The notes beneath the pieces were generated by a model that was not told where the DNA came from, did not search any database, and saw nothing but the letters and a program-made list of their open reading frames with translations. Positions 51,831 to 61,761 of a stretch of DNA of 64,000 bases are shown piece after piece. Position 1 is the first letter of the stretch. Each line of letters begins with the position of its first letter. The stretch comes from an uncultured Halieaceae bacterium (GTDB taxonomy: Bacteria > Pseudomonadota > Gammaproteobacteria > Pseudomonadales > Halieaceae), in assembly GCA_913056165.1 (NCBI GenBank), contig CAJXMD010000004.1, forward strand, positions 1-64,000, read 5' to 3'. Made by a program: the position numbers and the translations under genes.

Positions 51831-51907
51831 TGGCCCGCCCGGAGAGATTCGAACTCCCGACACCCAGGTTCGAAGCCTGGTGCTCTATCCAGCTGAGCTA
51901 CGGGCGG
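51831..51907 (-). tRNA. tRNA-Arg (anticodon UCG)
   Basis: 77 nt including an encoded CCA. Acceptor arms CCGCCCG/CGGGCGG pair fully, D arm is GCTCAGCTGGATAGAGC, anticodon stem-loop CCAGG-CTTCGAA-CCTGG gives anticodon TCG (reads CGA), and the T loop is TTCGAAT. It divides the accessory block from the right-hand housekeeping genes, with its 3' end facing the block. Confidence 0.94.
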
Positions 51908-51991
51908 AGGGCGTGAAGAATAGGCAGGCTGAACTTGATAGTCAAGGATGCTCTGTCATACTGCCGCCCCCACCACCACGGGATGCCATCG

Positions 51992-52846
51992 ATGTCCGAC
52001 AACGCCCACCAACCACCCAAAGTATGGACCTGGGACGCCGAGAGCGGCGGTCGCTTCGCCGGGATTAACCGTCCTGTCTCGGGCGCCACTCATGAGAAGG
52101 ATTTGCCCGTCGGTGAACACCCTCTACAGCTTTATTCATTGGGTACGCCCAATGGCGTGAAAGTCACGCTGATGCTTGAGGAGTTGTTGGAGCTGGGCAT
52201 CAGCGACGCCGAGTACGATGCCTGGCCCATCAATATTCTCTCGGGGGATCAATTTTCATCAGGCTTTGTCGCGGTGAACCCAAACTCAAAAATACCGGCC
52301 CTCCTCGATCGCAGCGGCGAATCCCCCATACGCATTTTTGAGTCGGGCGCCATTTTGGTCCACTTGGCCGAGAAGTTTGGCCACTTTCTTCCACCCGAGG
52401 CAGACGCCCGCGCGGAAGTGATGAGCTGGTTATTCTGGCTGCAGGGGTCGGCTCCCTTTCTCGGCGGGGGCTTCGGCCACTTTTATGCCTATGCCCCCGA
52501 AAAATGGCAGTACCCCATCGACCGCTACGCCATGGAGGTGAAGCGACACCTGGATTTACTCGATAAAACCCTCGCGGAAAGGCCCTACCTTGCCGGCGAT
52601 GATTATACGGTCGCAGACATTGCCACCTGGCCCTGGTATGGCGCCCTGGCCAAGGGCTTGCTTTATGAGGCCGGTACGTTCCTCGATGTAGCCAGCTATA
52701 CCCATGTACAGCGCTGGACCCAGGCAATTGGCGAGCGACCCGCGGCCAAACGCGGAATTCTGGTCAACCGCGCCTGGGGCGATGAAAACAAGCAGCTTCC
52801 AGAGCGCCACAGCGCCTCGGATTTTGACAAGATCGACTGGCGATAA
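51992..52846 (+). CDS. yghU: Glutathione S-transferase, YghU-type disulfide-bond oxidoreductase
   Basis: 284 aa nu-class GST-like enzyme. KVWTWDAESGGRFAGINRPVSGATHEKDLPVG is the extended N-terminal YghU region, then QLYSLGTPNGVKVTLMLEEL thioredoxin-like domain and the all-helical C-terminal domain. YghU binds two glutathiones and reduces disulfides or peroxides. The ATG at 51992 (MSDNAHQPPKVW) is the family start; the track start at 51935 overlaps the tRNA spacer. Confidence 0.92.
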   Translation: MSDNAHQPPKVWTWDAESGGRFAGINRPVSGATHEKDLPVGEHPLQLYSLGTPNGVKVTLMLEELLELGISDAEYDAWPINILSGDQFSSGFVAVNPNSKIPALLDRSGESPIRIFESGAILVHLAEKFGHFLPPEADARAEVMSWLFWLQGSAPFLGGGFGHFYAYAPEKWQYPIDRYAMEVKRHLDLLDKTLAERPYLAGDDYTVADIATWPWYGALAKGLLYEAGTFLDVASYTHVQRWTQAIGERPAAKRGILVNRAWGDENKQLPERHSASDFDKIDWR

Positions 52847-52968
52847 TCCTTTTTAGATTGATTTCGTGGCTAGCAGGATTATTCGATGCTAGACTGCGAT
52901 GCCGGAGACGACAGCACCAAACCGGATAAAAAGCGTCGTCCAAATCCACTGCGTCGAGGGGGAATTCG

Positions 52969-53322
52969 ATGTCAGACCTGAGCGCCGTCGCGAACGCGAC
53001 ACTCTTTCATGACGAAAACAAAGACTTGCTTGCGCGTATGCTAGAGCAGGCTCTTGAGCAGCCGCTTGTACCCATGGAACCCGCGGCTGCAAAGCAATAC
53101 ATGGAGCAAGTTGCACAACGAACTGCCTCTGATAACAGCACCGCACTGACGCTTTTTCAAATGGTGCAAATGAGCAGCAGCGAATCGACCTATGTCATGC
53201 GTGTAGCGCTGTTTGATAACCAGCAGGCGATGGGGCTCGATATCATGGACGCAGAAAACGGCCAGTTTTTTATCCCGGAAGCCTGCCCCGTTTGCCAATT
53301 GGCAGCGCCTACCCTGAATTAA
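52969..53322 (+). CDS. Conserved-looking hypothetical protein
   Basis: 117 aa without a family I recognise. It is helical at first (LARMLEQALEQPL, AAAKQYMEQVAQR), then has a beta-rich half with YVMRVALFDNQQAMGLDI and ends with a CPVC pair in EACPVCQLAAP. That motif could bind a metal or form a disulfide. 7 bp before the MFS gene and probably cotranscribed with it. Confidence 0.6.
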   Translation: MSDLSAVANATLFHDENKDLLARMLEQALEQPLVPMEPAAAKQYMEQVAQRTASDNSTALTLFQMVQMSSSESTYVMRVALFDNQQAMGLDIMDAENGQFFIPEACPVCQLAAPTLN

Positions 53323-53329
53323 AATCTTC

Positions 53330-54517
53330 ATGACCGAGCGAGCCACCTACGCGACCCTCGTAGGCATGGTGGCCTACGCTGCTATTGCCACCGATCTCTA
53401 CTTGCCTGCTATCCCGGCGATGATTGACGCCTTTGGCGCAACAGAAGCACAGGGACAGCTGACACTGTCGATCTTTATGTTAGGCATGGCTGCAGGGCAG
53501 CTTATTTTTGGACCACTCTCGGATTACTATGGTCGAATCCCCGTTATCACCGCAGGCACGGCACTTTTTGTAGCCACCTCCGTAGGCTGTGCACTGGCAA
53601 CCAATATGGAAGTCATGTGGCTGGCCCGACTGGCGCAAGGGCTTGCAGCGGCCAGCGGACCTGTCATCGCCCGAGCTATTGTTCGTGATCGCTATCATGG
53701 TGATCGTGCAGCGCAGGTAATGTCCATGCTAGGGGCCGCAATGGCGGTGATCCCTCTTATCGCGCCAACGGTGGGGTCCTGGGTGCTGGTATGGTTCCAC
53801 TGGCGCGCAACCTTTGTGGCGCTAGCTCTGTTTGGCGTTCTTATCCTTGTTGGACTCAGAACCTTCAAAGAATCCGCCCCCGCCATCGGCGAAGGCAGCA
53901 TCCGGTTGATCCCGGTACTTCAACTTTTTGGCGTATGCCTGCGCAACCGCCAGTTCATTGGTTTTCAACTCTGTGGAACCGCCACCTACGCGGCCATTCT
54001 GGCCTACCTCTCGACCGTGGCCTACTTCATGCGCGACGTGTTTGCGCTGCCCCCCGCTTATTTTGGCTACGCGTTCGCGGCGTCTGTTTCCGGTTTCATG
54101 GCGGGAGCACTACTCTGTTCGAGACTGGTGATGTATCTAGGGCTCTTGCGGGTGATGTCCATCGGTGTCCTGCTCTGCCTCATTGCTGCTGCAAACCAGC
54201 GGTTTCTCGCCCCTAATGGTGCTGAGAGCGCCTGGGGATTGGCAATCAGTTCGTGCCTTATCTTTTTTGGCATAGGCCTCACCTCCGCTAACGCGGCCAT
54301 GGGGGCGGTATCTTTATTTCCAAAAACCGCTGGTGCAGCATCGGCAGTCTACGGCTTCGTCCACTCGGTGATAGCTGCATTGGTCGGATTTGTTGCGGGT
54401 ATTCTCTACGATGGCACTCTCGTTCCAACTGCCAACATCATGCTGATTTGTGCGGCCGTGGGCGTGCTTAGTCTCCCGCTCACTCGACAAAACCCGGCGT
54501 CCGTGGCTTCCACCTAA
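53330..54517 (+). CDS. Bcr/CflA-type drug-resistance MFS transporter
   Basis: 395 aa with twelve membrane segments. DLYLPAIPAMIDAFGATEAQGQLTLSIFM and PLSDYYGRIPV are the DHA1 Bcr/CflA signatures for proton-driven efflux. It starts 7 bp after the hypothetical gene without a clear Shine-Dalgarno, suggesting translational coupling. The substrate, such as a drug, amino acid or amine, is unknown; a PLP decarboxylase lies next. Confidence 0.88.
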   Translation: MTERATYATLVGMVAYAAIATDLYLPAIPAMIDAFGATEAQGQLTLSIFMLGMAAGQLIFGPLSDYYGRIPVITAGTALFVATSVGCALATNMEVMWLARLAQGLAAASGPVIARAIVRDRYHGDRAAQVMSMLGAAMAVIPLIAPTVGSWVLVWFHWRATFVALALFGVLILVGLRTFKESAPAIGEGSIRLIPVLQLFGVCLRNRQFIGFQLCGTATYAAILAYLSTVAYFMRDVFALPPAYFGYAFAASVSGFMAGALLCSRLVMYLGLLRVMSIGVLLCLIAAANQRFLAPNGAESAWGLAISSCLIFFGIGLTSANAAMGAVSLFPKTAGAASAVYGFVHSVIAALVGFVAGILYDGTLVPTANIMLICAAVGVLSLPLTRQNPASVAST

Positions 54518-54600
54518 AGGGTATTTTCTGACCGAATCGGGCAGTAGATAATCTGGCCCTACCTCTCTCGTTTTTCACCGTCAAAGGACGTTAGCCAGCG

Positions 54601-55947
54601 ATGCACGAGCTCAATAAAGACATGGAAGTATTAACTCAAGCGATCATCCGCTATGCCGTGGAGCGTGTCCGAATGGACCCTCCTACGCTGGATGCCGCAC
54701 GCCCTGAATCAGAGCTGCAGGCCATGGTGGGGCAAACCATCACCCAAGATGGCCTGGGAGGATTGGAGGCTCTGCGCTTATTCACCGATGTGCTTGCTCC
54801 CGCCTGTATCTCGGTTGACCATCCAAGGCTGCTGGCTTTTGTTCCCGCTGCACCAACCGAGGCCGCAACTCTTTTTGATCTTGTTGTGGGCGCCTCCAGC
54901 ATTTTTGGTGGGACCTGGCTGGAAGGGGCTGGCGGCGTCTACGCAGAAAATCAGGCTCTTCGCTGGATTGCAGACCTTGCGGGGTTTCCCGCTGAAGCTG
55001 GTGGCGTATTTGTTAGCGGTGGTACCGCGGGCAACCTGTCCGCGTTAACCGCTGCACGCCATGACTGGCGACGATTAAACGAGGATAAGCGACAGATTCG
55101 GGGATTGGTCATCTCGTCACGGGGTGCCCATGCTTCTATCGCACAGGCGACGTACGTCATGGACGTAGATCTAATAGAAACTGGTGGACATCGATTAACC
55201 GGTGAAGACGTGGCCGCTGTTATTGCAAACCTTGCGCCCGAGGATAGGGCTCGCTTGTTTGCCGTCGCCTGCACTGCGGGCACGACCAACCTGGGCATTA
55301 TCGATGATATGACTGGCATCGCCGATGTCTGTGAGCGTGAAGACCTTTGGATGCATGTGGACGGCGCTTATGGCGCCGCCGGGCTCGCCGCCCCTTCGGT
55401 ACGGCAGGATTTCAACGGCATCGAGCGCGCTGACAGCTTTATCGTCGACCCCCACAAATGGCTTTTCGCTCCTTTTGACTGCTGCGCACTGCTTTATCGC
55501 GACCCTGCGACTGCGCGACGGGCCCATCAACAAAAGGGCGACTATCTAGAAGTGCTCTACGATGGCGTCTGGAATCCATCGGACTACGCTCATCATCTGT
55601 CCCGGCGGGCACGCGGACTGCCGCTGTGGTTCAGCTTGGCCACCCACGGAACCGAGGCTTATACCGTGGCAGTCGAAAAAACCATCGATGTCGCCAAGAA
55701 AGCCGCTACGATGATCGAACAGCACCCGCGGCTCGAGATGGTGGTTGAGCAGCATCTGTCGATCTGCGTCTTTCGCCGTCCGGGCTGGAGTCCTGAGGAG
55801 TACAGCGCCTGGAGCGAAAAATTGATGGAGGATGGCCTCGCATTCGTGACCACCACCAAGCACGATGGCGAAACCGTATTAAGATTCTGCATCGTAAATC
55901 CGCGCACCACAGTGGACGATATTAGGTTAATTCTTGATACGCTGTAG
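54601..55947 (+). CDS. Pyridoxal-phosphate-dependent amino acid decarboxylase
   Basis: 448 aa group II decarboxylase (aromatic-amino-acid/glutamate decarboxylase-like). HVDGAYGAAGL and the PLP lysine in VDPHKWLFAPFDC are present; the N-terminal aromatic cage is reduced. It would make an amine from an L-amino acid. Adjacent to the Bcr/CflA transporter, which could export the product, and 2 bp before the WYL regulator. Confidence 0.88.
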   Translation: MHELNKDMEVLTQAIIRYAVERVRMDPPTLDAARPESELQAMVGQTITQDGLGGLEALRLFTDVLAPACISVDHPRLLAFVPAAPTEAATLFDLVVGASSIFGGTWLEGAGGVYAENQALRWIADLAGFPAEAGGVFVSGGTAGNLSALTAARHDWRRLNEDKRQIRGLVISSRGAHASIAQATYVMDVDLIETGGHRLTGEDVAAVIANLAPEDRARLFAVACTAGTTNLGIIDDMTGIADVCEREDLWMHVDGAYGAAGLAAPSVRQDFNGIERADSFIVDPHKWLFAPFDCCALLYRDPATARRAHQQKGDYLEVLYDGVWNPSDYAHHLSRRARGLPLWFSLATHGTEAYTVAVEKTIDVAKKAATMIEQHPRLEMVVEQHLSICVFRRPGWSPEEYSAWSEKLMEDGLAFVTTTKHDGETVLRFCIVNPRTTVDDIRLILDTL

Positions 55948-55949
55948 CC

Positions 55950-56810
55950 ATGACGCAGCATTTGCCCTATCGCTGGGACTTACTATCCCGCTATCGTTTC
56001 ATCGAGCTCATTGCCTTGTGGGAGGGGCGACTCACCACTCGCCATTTGGTCGAGACCTTCGGTATCGGACGCCAACAAGCGAGTAAGGACATCAACGTCT
56101 ACAACCGCGAAGTAGGCGCGGGGAATCTTGTTTACAACAAATATCTAAAAGGCTACGAACCTGCACCCTCGTTTAGCCCAGCAGTAACCCGCGGCTTGTC
56201 AGAGGAGTATCTCCAACTGCTCGCCCACCGCAGTGAACTCCACCAGACCTTCAGTGACATCGCTTTGCCCACCCATCAGGTTGACGTGCTCTCTCCTCCA
56301 ATTCGGCCGGTCTCTCCAGACACTCTTAGGCCCCTTGTGCTCGCAGCCAGAGAGCGGCAGCGAATTGAGGTGGACTATGTCTCTCTCAACAATCCCGATC
56401 GCGAGGGCCGCATCATTGCGCCACACACACTCGTGTGGACAGGATTGCGCTGGCATGTAAGAGGTTGGTGTGAAAAAAATCGCGATTTCAGGGACTTCGT
56501 GCTGAGTCGCTTCAGAGATACGCCCGAGTTACTGGGTCAATCCGACATAAATCCCGCCAACGATACGGACTGGCATCGGTTCATTGATATAAAGCTCACG
56601 CCAGACCCGCGCTTGAGCGAAGAACAAAAAAAGGTGGTTGCGGTGGACTATGGCATGGAAAACGGCGAGCTCAACGTTCGGGTTCGGGCCCGACTGGTGA
56701 ACTACCTTCTGCAGTTACTCAACATCAATGCCGGAGAACACTTCGAGGATCCAAGAGCACAACAAGTTATTATTGCTAATAGTTCGGAGGTATCCCCTTG
56801 GCTGCTCTGA
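55950..56810 (+). CDS. WYL-domain transcriptional regulator
   Basis: 286 aa. An N-terminal winged HTH (RLTTRHLVETFGIGRQQASKDI) of the DeoR/YafY type is followed by a WYL domain (RIEVDYVSLNN...HTLVWTGLRWHVRGWCE) and a WCX-like C-terminus. WYL proteins sense small ligands or nucleic acids. It directly follows the decarboxylase, so it may regulate that locus; no CRISPR or defence gene is near. Confidence 0.88.
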   Translation: MTQHLPYRWDLLSRYRFIELIALWEGRLTTRHLVETFGIGRQQASKDINVYNREVGAGNLVYNKYLKGYEPAPSFSPAVTRGLSEEYLQLLAHRSELHQTFSDIALPTHQVDVLSPPIRPVSPDTLRPLVLAARERQRIEVDYVSLNNPDREGRIIAPHTLVWTGLRWHVRGWCEKNRDFRDFVLSRFRDTPELLGQSDINPANDTDWHRFIDIKLTPDPRLSEEQKKVVAVDYGMENGELNVRVRARLVNYLLQLLNINAGEHFEDPRAQQVIIANSSEVSPWLL

Positions 56811-56973
56811 CCCTACACAAGGTCGCTCAAGGTGGCAGCGGACGGCGCTTTCTTCAACCGACGTCAGTAATTCATCACATTCGGTAGACAATCTAAAAGT
56901 CCATTCTTTCGCCATATTACACTTGGTCGGAGAATCCCCTATCCTGCACTTTCTCAATACAGGACCCATCCTC

Positions 56974-57672
56974 TTGAGCACACTGGGCATTGACGGCTGT
57001 CGATTCGGATGGCTTGGAATTTGGCATAAACCCGAGGGCTTTGTCTGGCAGATCGAAGCGTCTGTCTGGGACCTCATTGCGACACGAGCATGTCGTCGCG
57101 CCTTCATTGATATTCCCATCGGACTAAGCAGCAAGGAACGTCGTCGCTGCGATAGCGCCGCGAGAGAGTTTCTTGGAAGGGCCTTTTCAAGCTCTGTCTT
57201 TCCAACCCCTGTGCGTGGCGTACTATCTGCAAAATCTTACGCGCAGGCCAACACCTGTCATCGGGAAATATGCGGTCGTGGACTCAGCAAACAAAGCTTT
57301 TTCATACTGCCCAAAATCCATGAGGTGGATAGTCTTTTTAAAAAAGACAAAAAGTGGCAAGGGAAACTTCGCGAGGCACATCCTGAAGTGGCCTTTAAAG
57401 CAATCAATGGCGCCGATCTCCACTCCAAGAAAAAGACGGCCGCCGGATTCAGGGAGCGCCTAGACTTGCTCAGTGCTCTTGATCCACAGGTCCCCGAGCT
57501 AGCCGATGAAATCCTGTCACAAACCAAACGCAGCCAGGTTCTTCCCGATGATGTGCTCGACGCGATCTGTCTAGCCGTTATGCCACAAGCTGGCCGCCTC
57601 AAAACACTTCCGAAAACCCCGGATATCGACAGTCAGGGGCTGCCGATGGAAATCTGTTACTTCGAACGCTGA
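56974..57672 (+). CDS. DUF429 protein, predicted RNase H-fold nuclease
   Basis: About 232 aa. LGIDGCRFGWLGIW and FIDIPIGL supply acidic residues of the RNase-H-like fold, followed by RRCDSAAREFLG, SVFPTPVRG and KIHEVD. The biochemical role is not known. The start is doubtful: TTG 56974 has AGGA ahead of it, while the track start at 56728 lies inside the WYL gene. Ends in a 16-bp convergent overlap with yedI. Confidence 0.75.
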   Translation: MSTLGIDGCRFGWLGIWHKPEGFVWQIEASVWDLIATRACRRAFIDIPIGLSSKERRRCDSAAREFLGRAFSSSVFPTPVRGVLSAKSYAQANTCHREICGRGLSKQSFFILPKIHEVDSLFKKDKKWQGKLREAHPEVAFKAINGADLHSKKKTAAGFRERLDLLSALDPQVPELADEILSQTKRSQVLPDDVLDAICLAVMPQAGRLKTLPKTPDIDSQGLPMEICYFER

Positions 57673-58583
57673 CGGGCCACAAGCGGACCGGCTACGTCCC
57701 AGGTCTTCACCATGACCACTCCCGCGAGCAGCCCCATGAACCCACCAATCAAGGTCGGCAACATCCACCCAATCATCTCTACTCCTGCAGCCCACCCTTC
57801 GACCCAATCAGTCACAGCGTGACTGGCGTGGAGCAGAATACCGCCGCCCACCAAAAACATGGCGAGCGTCCCCACCACTGTCAACGTCTTCATTAATCGC
57901 GGGGCAAACCAAAGCAATCCCCTCCCGACTCCGCGTATAGCATCAGCCACCACACCCTCATCGGAGCGGCGAAGAAGGAGAAGACCCGCGTCGTCTATTT
58001 TCACGATTGCCCCCACCAGCCCGTACACCCCCACTGTCATCAAACTCGCGATGCCAGAAAGAACCAAAAGCTGAATAAGCAGCTCCTCAGCTTCGACCAC
58101 ACCAAGCGTCAGGACAATAATTTCTGCGGAGAGAATAAAGTCGGTGCGAATAGCACCATTGATTTTTTCTCTCTCGAAGGCCACCAAATCCGCAGAGGAG
58201 CCGGATAGACGGTCAGCCACCTCGTCTAATTCAGTTTCAGCGTGAGCTTTGGTACTGTAATGGAGGATTTTCTCCGCGCCTTCAAAGCATAGGTAGAGCC
58301 CACCGCAGACAAGCAGGGGCGTGATCAACCCGGGAACAAATAGCGAAATGAGCATCGCTGCCGGCACGAGAATCAGCTTATTTTTAAATGAACCCTTAGC
58401 AACAGCCCAGACCACCGCAAGCTCACGCTCTGGCCTGACACCAAGCACTTTCTCCGCATTGACCGCCAGATCATCTCCAAGCACGCCAGCGGTTTTCTTG
58501 ACCGCCACTTTGGTCATGACCGACACGTCATCCAGTACCGTAGCAATGTCGTCTAGTAGCGCGAGCAGACTTCCCAGGGCCAT
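57657..58583 (-). CDS. yedI: DUF808 membrane protein YedI
   Basis: 308 aa inner-membrane protein with MALGSLLALLDDIATVLDDVSVMTKVAVKKTAGVLGDD, the DUF808 signature, and about six hydrophobic segments. Function unknown. 5 bp after the end of ppk1, so cotranscribed with it. Confidence 0.9.
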   Translation of the reverse strand: MALGSLLALLDDIATVLDDVSVMTKVAVKKTAGVLGDDLAVNAEKVLGVRPERELAVVWAVAKGSFKNKLILVPAAMLISLFVPGLITPLLVCGGLYLCFEGAEKILHYSTKAHAETELDEVADRLSGSSADLVAFEREKINGAIRTDFILSAEIIVLTLGVVEAEELLIQLLVLSGIASLMTVGVYGLVGAIVKIDDAGLLLLRRSDEGVVADAIRGVGRGLLWFAPRLMKTLTVVGTLAMFLVGGGILLHASHAVTDWVEGWAAGVEMIGWMLPTLIGGFMGLLAGVVMVKTWDVAGPLVARQRSK

Positions 58584-58588
58584 GAGGC

Positions 58589-60727
58589 CTATCCTTTCCG
58601 TCTGCGCTTGGAGGCTTGATTCATCGTCGATTTCGGATAGCGCGGCAACTTTCCGGCTGCCAAATAACGGTGGATACTTTCCTGAGACCGGATCGTCGGA
58701 GCTCGCTTTTCTGGCTTCCGGAACCGATTGCTTTGGTCGGCATCGAGAATGCGGGCCTTGACGTTATCATGCCATTGCTGGTCGAGCACATCCTGAATGA
58801 TTTTCTGCGCATCTCGATCGACAACAGGACAAAGTACTTCAACCCGATAATCGATATTACGTGTCATCAAATCGGCCGACCCAATATAGTATTTTGGTTT
58901 CCCACGATTATGGAAGACATACGCTCGCGCATGCTCAAGGTAGCGATCCACAATGCTGATAGCTTTAATGTTTTCTGACAGGCCTTTGACTCCAGGCTTG
59001 ATCTGACACATACCGCGCACGATGAGTCTTACCTCGACGCCCGCCTGACTCGCCTCATAGAGCTTATTGGTGAGCTCTTGATCAACGAGGTTGTTGCACT
59101 TGAAAAAAATGAAACCGCGGTAACCGTCTCTTGCGTGCGCGATCTCTCGCTCGACCATCGACAGCAACGCAGGACGAGAGCTATGAGGTGACACCAGTAA
59201 TTTCTGGTATTCCTGACGACGGTAGTTATATTTGAGAAATTCAAACACCTGCGCTACATCACGGCCTATCTCCTGATCAAATGTCAGGAGCGAAAAATCG
59301 GTATAAAGTTGTGCGGTCTTTTCGTTGAAGTTGCCCGTGCCAACGTGGCTGTAATACTTGAGCTCTTTACCTTCCTGACGCTCAATTAGGAAGAGCTTGC
59401 TGTGCACTTTCAGTCCTGGAATTCCAAAGATAACCTCGATACCCGCATCGGTAAGGCGCTGTGCCCATGTGATGTTTGCCTGCTCATCAAAGCGGGCCGC
59501 AAGTTCAACCACGGCCTGAACGGTTTTACCGTTATTCTTGGCATTAATCAGCGCATCCACGACCTGAGAATTTTTCGCTACGCGGTACAGGCAGATTCGT
59601 ACCGCACGCACATCCGGGTCTACCGCCGCGGTCTTCAGCACGTCAATGATGTACTCGAAAGGATGGTAGGGATAATACAGAAGGACATCCTTTTCACGGA
59701 TATTGGCAAACACACTCGCATCATCCTCAAGGCGGGAAATTCTGATCTGCCCCATGGATTTAAACTCAAGGTATTTGGGACCCACATTGGGAAATTGAAT
59801 AAAGTCCTTCGAGTTGTGATAGCGCCCGCCGGCAATCAGGCTGTCATACTTCCCAAATCCAAAACGCCTACGCAGGTAATCAAGTAAGTCTGGGGGCATC
59901 TTTTCATCGTAGACAAAACGTACTGCATCGGCGCGCCGTCTCTGTTTGAGACTTGACGCCATTTTTTCTATCAAACTCTCATTGATGCTCGCATCAAGTT
60001 CCAGCTCAGCATCCCTCGAAAACTTGAAACAGTAGGCCGAGCTCGCCTTTATATCGAAAACACCTCTAAACACCTGAGGCAGGCAGGCCCTGATAACGTT
60101 GTCGAGCGCTATAAACACCCGACTAGCCTTTTTCCCACGCTTGGGCACTTCAATAAAACGCCCGAGGGCCGCCGTTGGTACCTCAAGAAGAGCAAACTGC
60201 CGCCCTTGACGAGTTTTAAGATCCACCGCGAGATAGAGTGACTCATCTGTCAACAGGGGGATAGGTTGGTCATCACGCAACAGAATTGGCTCAAGCTCCG
60301 GTAATACTTTGTCATGAAAAAAGCTTTCAACGAAGGCCAACTGGTGAGACTCCAGCTGTCGCTCATTGATAAGAAAAATCCCCTTGGTATACAACTCGCG
60401 CAGGATTTTCGAATAGGCCGCGTCAAATTCCTGTTGCAAACTGAGAACCTGAAACTGGATGGCTGCAAGCAGTTTTTTGGCTTGCTGCTTTTGCTGACCT
60501 GATGACAGCGAAATCCACCGACGCACTTCGGCAACGCGTACACGAAAGAATTCATCTAGATTATTTGAAAATATCCCAAGATAACGAACCCGCTGGATGA
60601 GCGGTACGTTACGATCTTTCGCTTCCTGCAAAACCCGTGCATTAAAGTTGAGCCAGCTAAGCTCACGCGGGTACATGGTGGGCTCATCCAGTTCTTCGAT
60701 CAACTGCTGTGTTGGTGTTGGCTTCAT
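58589..60727 (-). CDS. ppk1: Polyphosphate kinase 1
   Basis: 712 aa, usual Ppk1 length. N-terminal domain YPRELSWLNFNARVLQEA and FSNNLDEFFRVRV; the catalytic, phospholipase-D-like C-terminal domains contain LKVHSKLFLIER with the autophosphorylated histidine and HVGTGNFNEKTA. Polymerises the gamma-phosphate of ATP into polyphosphate at the membrane. Housekeeping gene of the right flank. Confidence 0.97.
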   Translation of the reverse strand: MKPTPTQQLIEELDEPTMYPRELSWLNFNARVLQEAKDRNVPLIQRVRYLGIFSNNLDEFFRVRVAEVRRWISLSSGQQKQQAKKLLAAIQFQVLSLQQEFDAAYSKILRELYTKGIFLINERQLESHQLAFVESFFHDKVLPELEPILLRDDQPIPLLTDESLYLAVDLKTRQGRQFALLEVPTAALGRFIEVPKRGKKASRVFIALDNVIRACLPQVFRGVFDIKASSAYCFKFSRDAELELDASINESLIEKMASSLKQRRRADAVRFVYDEKMPPDLLDYLRRRFGFGKYDSLIAGGRYHNSKDFIQFPNVGPKYLEFKSMGQIRISRLEDDASVFANIREKDVLLYYPYHPFEYIIDVLKTAAVDPDVRAVRICLYRVAKNSQVVDALINAKNNGKTVQAVVELAARFDEQANITWAQRLTDAGIEVIFGIPGLKVHSKLFLIERQEGKELKYYSHVGTGNFNEKTAQLYTDFSLLTFDQEIGRDVAQVFEFLKYNYRRQEYQKLLVSPHSSRPALLSMVEREIAHARDGYRGFIFFKCNNLVDQELTNKLYEASQAGVEVRLIVRGMCQIKPGVKGLSENIKAISIVDRYLEHARAYVFHNRGKPKYYIGSADLMTRNIDYRVEVLCPVVDRDAQKIIQDVLDQQWHDNVKARILDADQSNRFRKPEKRAPTIRSQESIHRYLAAGKLPRYPKSTMNQASKRRRKG

Positions 60728-60794
60728 CTGGTCTGGGCTCGTTTCAACTCTGACACAATTGCATACACATGCCGTCTTGACGCGGGTAGTGCAG

Positions 60795-61661
60795 TTAGGG
60801 CTTTAGGGTTAACGTATCCATACAAAGCAGTGCAAGCACGTCTTCCGCGGTATTGCCCATTAGCTTTGCTTTAACGCCTCGTCGTCCCACAGTGCCCATC
60901 ACCACCAATCTTGCACGCTTGGCGTTGGCTTCCGACACGATGGTCTTTGCGATCGGCCCGCGCTTTAATTTGAACGCGCTCACGGGCAGGCCTGAGTCCT
61001 TCGCGAGTTTTTCTACCACGGGCTGGAGCTCCCACTGCCGATTTTTTGCATAAGTTCTGGGATCAATCAGATCAAGGTCAGACAACACTGTAGGAACGTC
61101 GATGACACATAAAACCGTCAATTCAGCCTCAAGCATTTCAGCATAATGACGAGCCGTTAAGAGAACTTCGATATTCAGGTTCTGTTTTTCACGACTCGAC
61201 GCATCCAGATCTACGGTTGCCATGATGATTGCGTTTTTCTTGAACTTTTTCTCACTGACTAAAAGCAGGGGCACCGGCGCCTCGCGAAGCAATTGCCAAT
61301 CTGTAGAGAGATGTCCTACCGATTCAGACTGGTGACGAGTTTTCACAATTGCCGCATAGTCCCCGGCCGCTCGCTTACATATCCATTGAGCAACATCCTC
61401 AGACCAAATTACGTTTACTTTTACTCCTTGAGCAGACCCCGCGTATTTCTCAATTCGCTTGGTCAGAGAATCCCGGCGCTCTGAGATAATCTGTTTCTTA
61501 ACCCCAGCCTTGGCTTTGGCATCGAGCTTTAACCGCTTTAAGTCAGTGTATACAAAGGCAACAATCTCAGGCTTCAGATCCATTGCCTCTGCCAGTTGCA
61601 GCCCTCTTGGTGTTGCCAGACACTTGTCTTCAATATCCGCGATGATTAACAGCTTACTCAT
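60795..61661 (-). CDS. Tandem universal stress protein
   Basis: 288 aa with two UspA-like domains (about 1-145 and 150-288). The second has the nucleotide loop MGTVGRRGVKAKLMGNTAEDVL; the first is degenerate there. An UspE-like protein likely involved in stress survival. ATG 61661 follows AGGAG; the track start at 61694 lacks one. Confidence 0.88.
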   Translation of the reverse strand: MSKLLIIADIEDKCLATPRGLQLAEAMDLKPEIVAFVYTDLKRLKLDAKAKAGVKKQIISERRDSLTKRIEKYAGSAQGVKVNVIWSEDVAQWICKRAAGDYAAIVKTRHQSESVGHLSTDWQLLREAPVPLLLVSEKKFKKNAIIMATVDLDASSREKQNLNIEVLLTARHYAEMLEAELTVLCVIDVPTVLSDLDLIDPRTYAKNRQWELQPVVEKLAKDSGLPVSAFKLKRGPIAKTIVSEANAKRARLVVMGTVGRRGVKAKLMGNTAEDVLALLCMDTLTLKP

Positions 61662-61732
61662 GCTGACTCCTTGTCGTTTTTCTTGCCCTGCCAACTATCC
61701 TACCTGATACTCGGTGACACAATAACCTACAC

Positions 61733-61761
61733 CGAACAAAGCCCCTCCAGTGGGCGGGGCT
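61733..61761 (-). terminator. Probable terminator after the alpha/beta hydrolase
   Basis: On the minus strand AGCCCC and GGGGCT pair around a 10-nt loop and TTTGTT follows. It overlaps the end of the hydrolase gene by two bases. The weak U-tract lowers confidence. Confidence 0.45.

Noticed and set aside
55950-56810. WYL protein as part of a defence system
   Set aside because: WYL regulators often accompany phage-defence genes, but its neighbours are a PLP decarboxylase, DUF429 and ppk1, with no defence effector.
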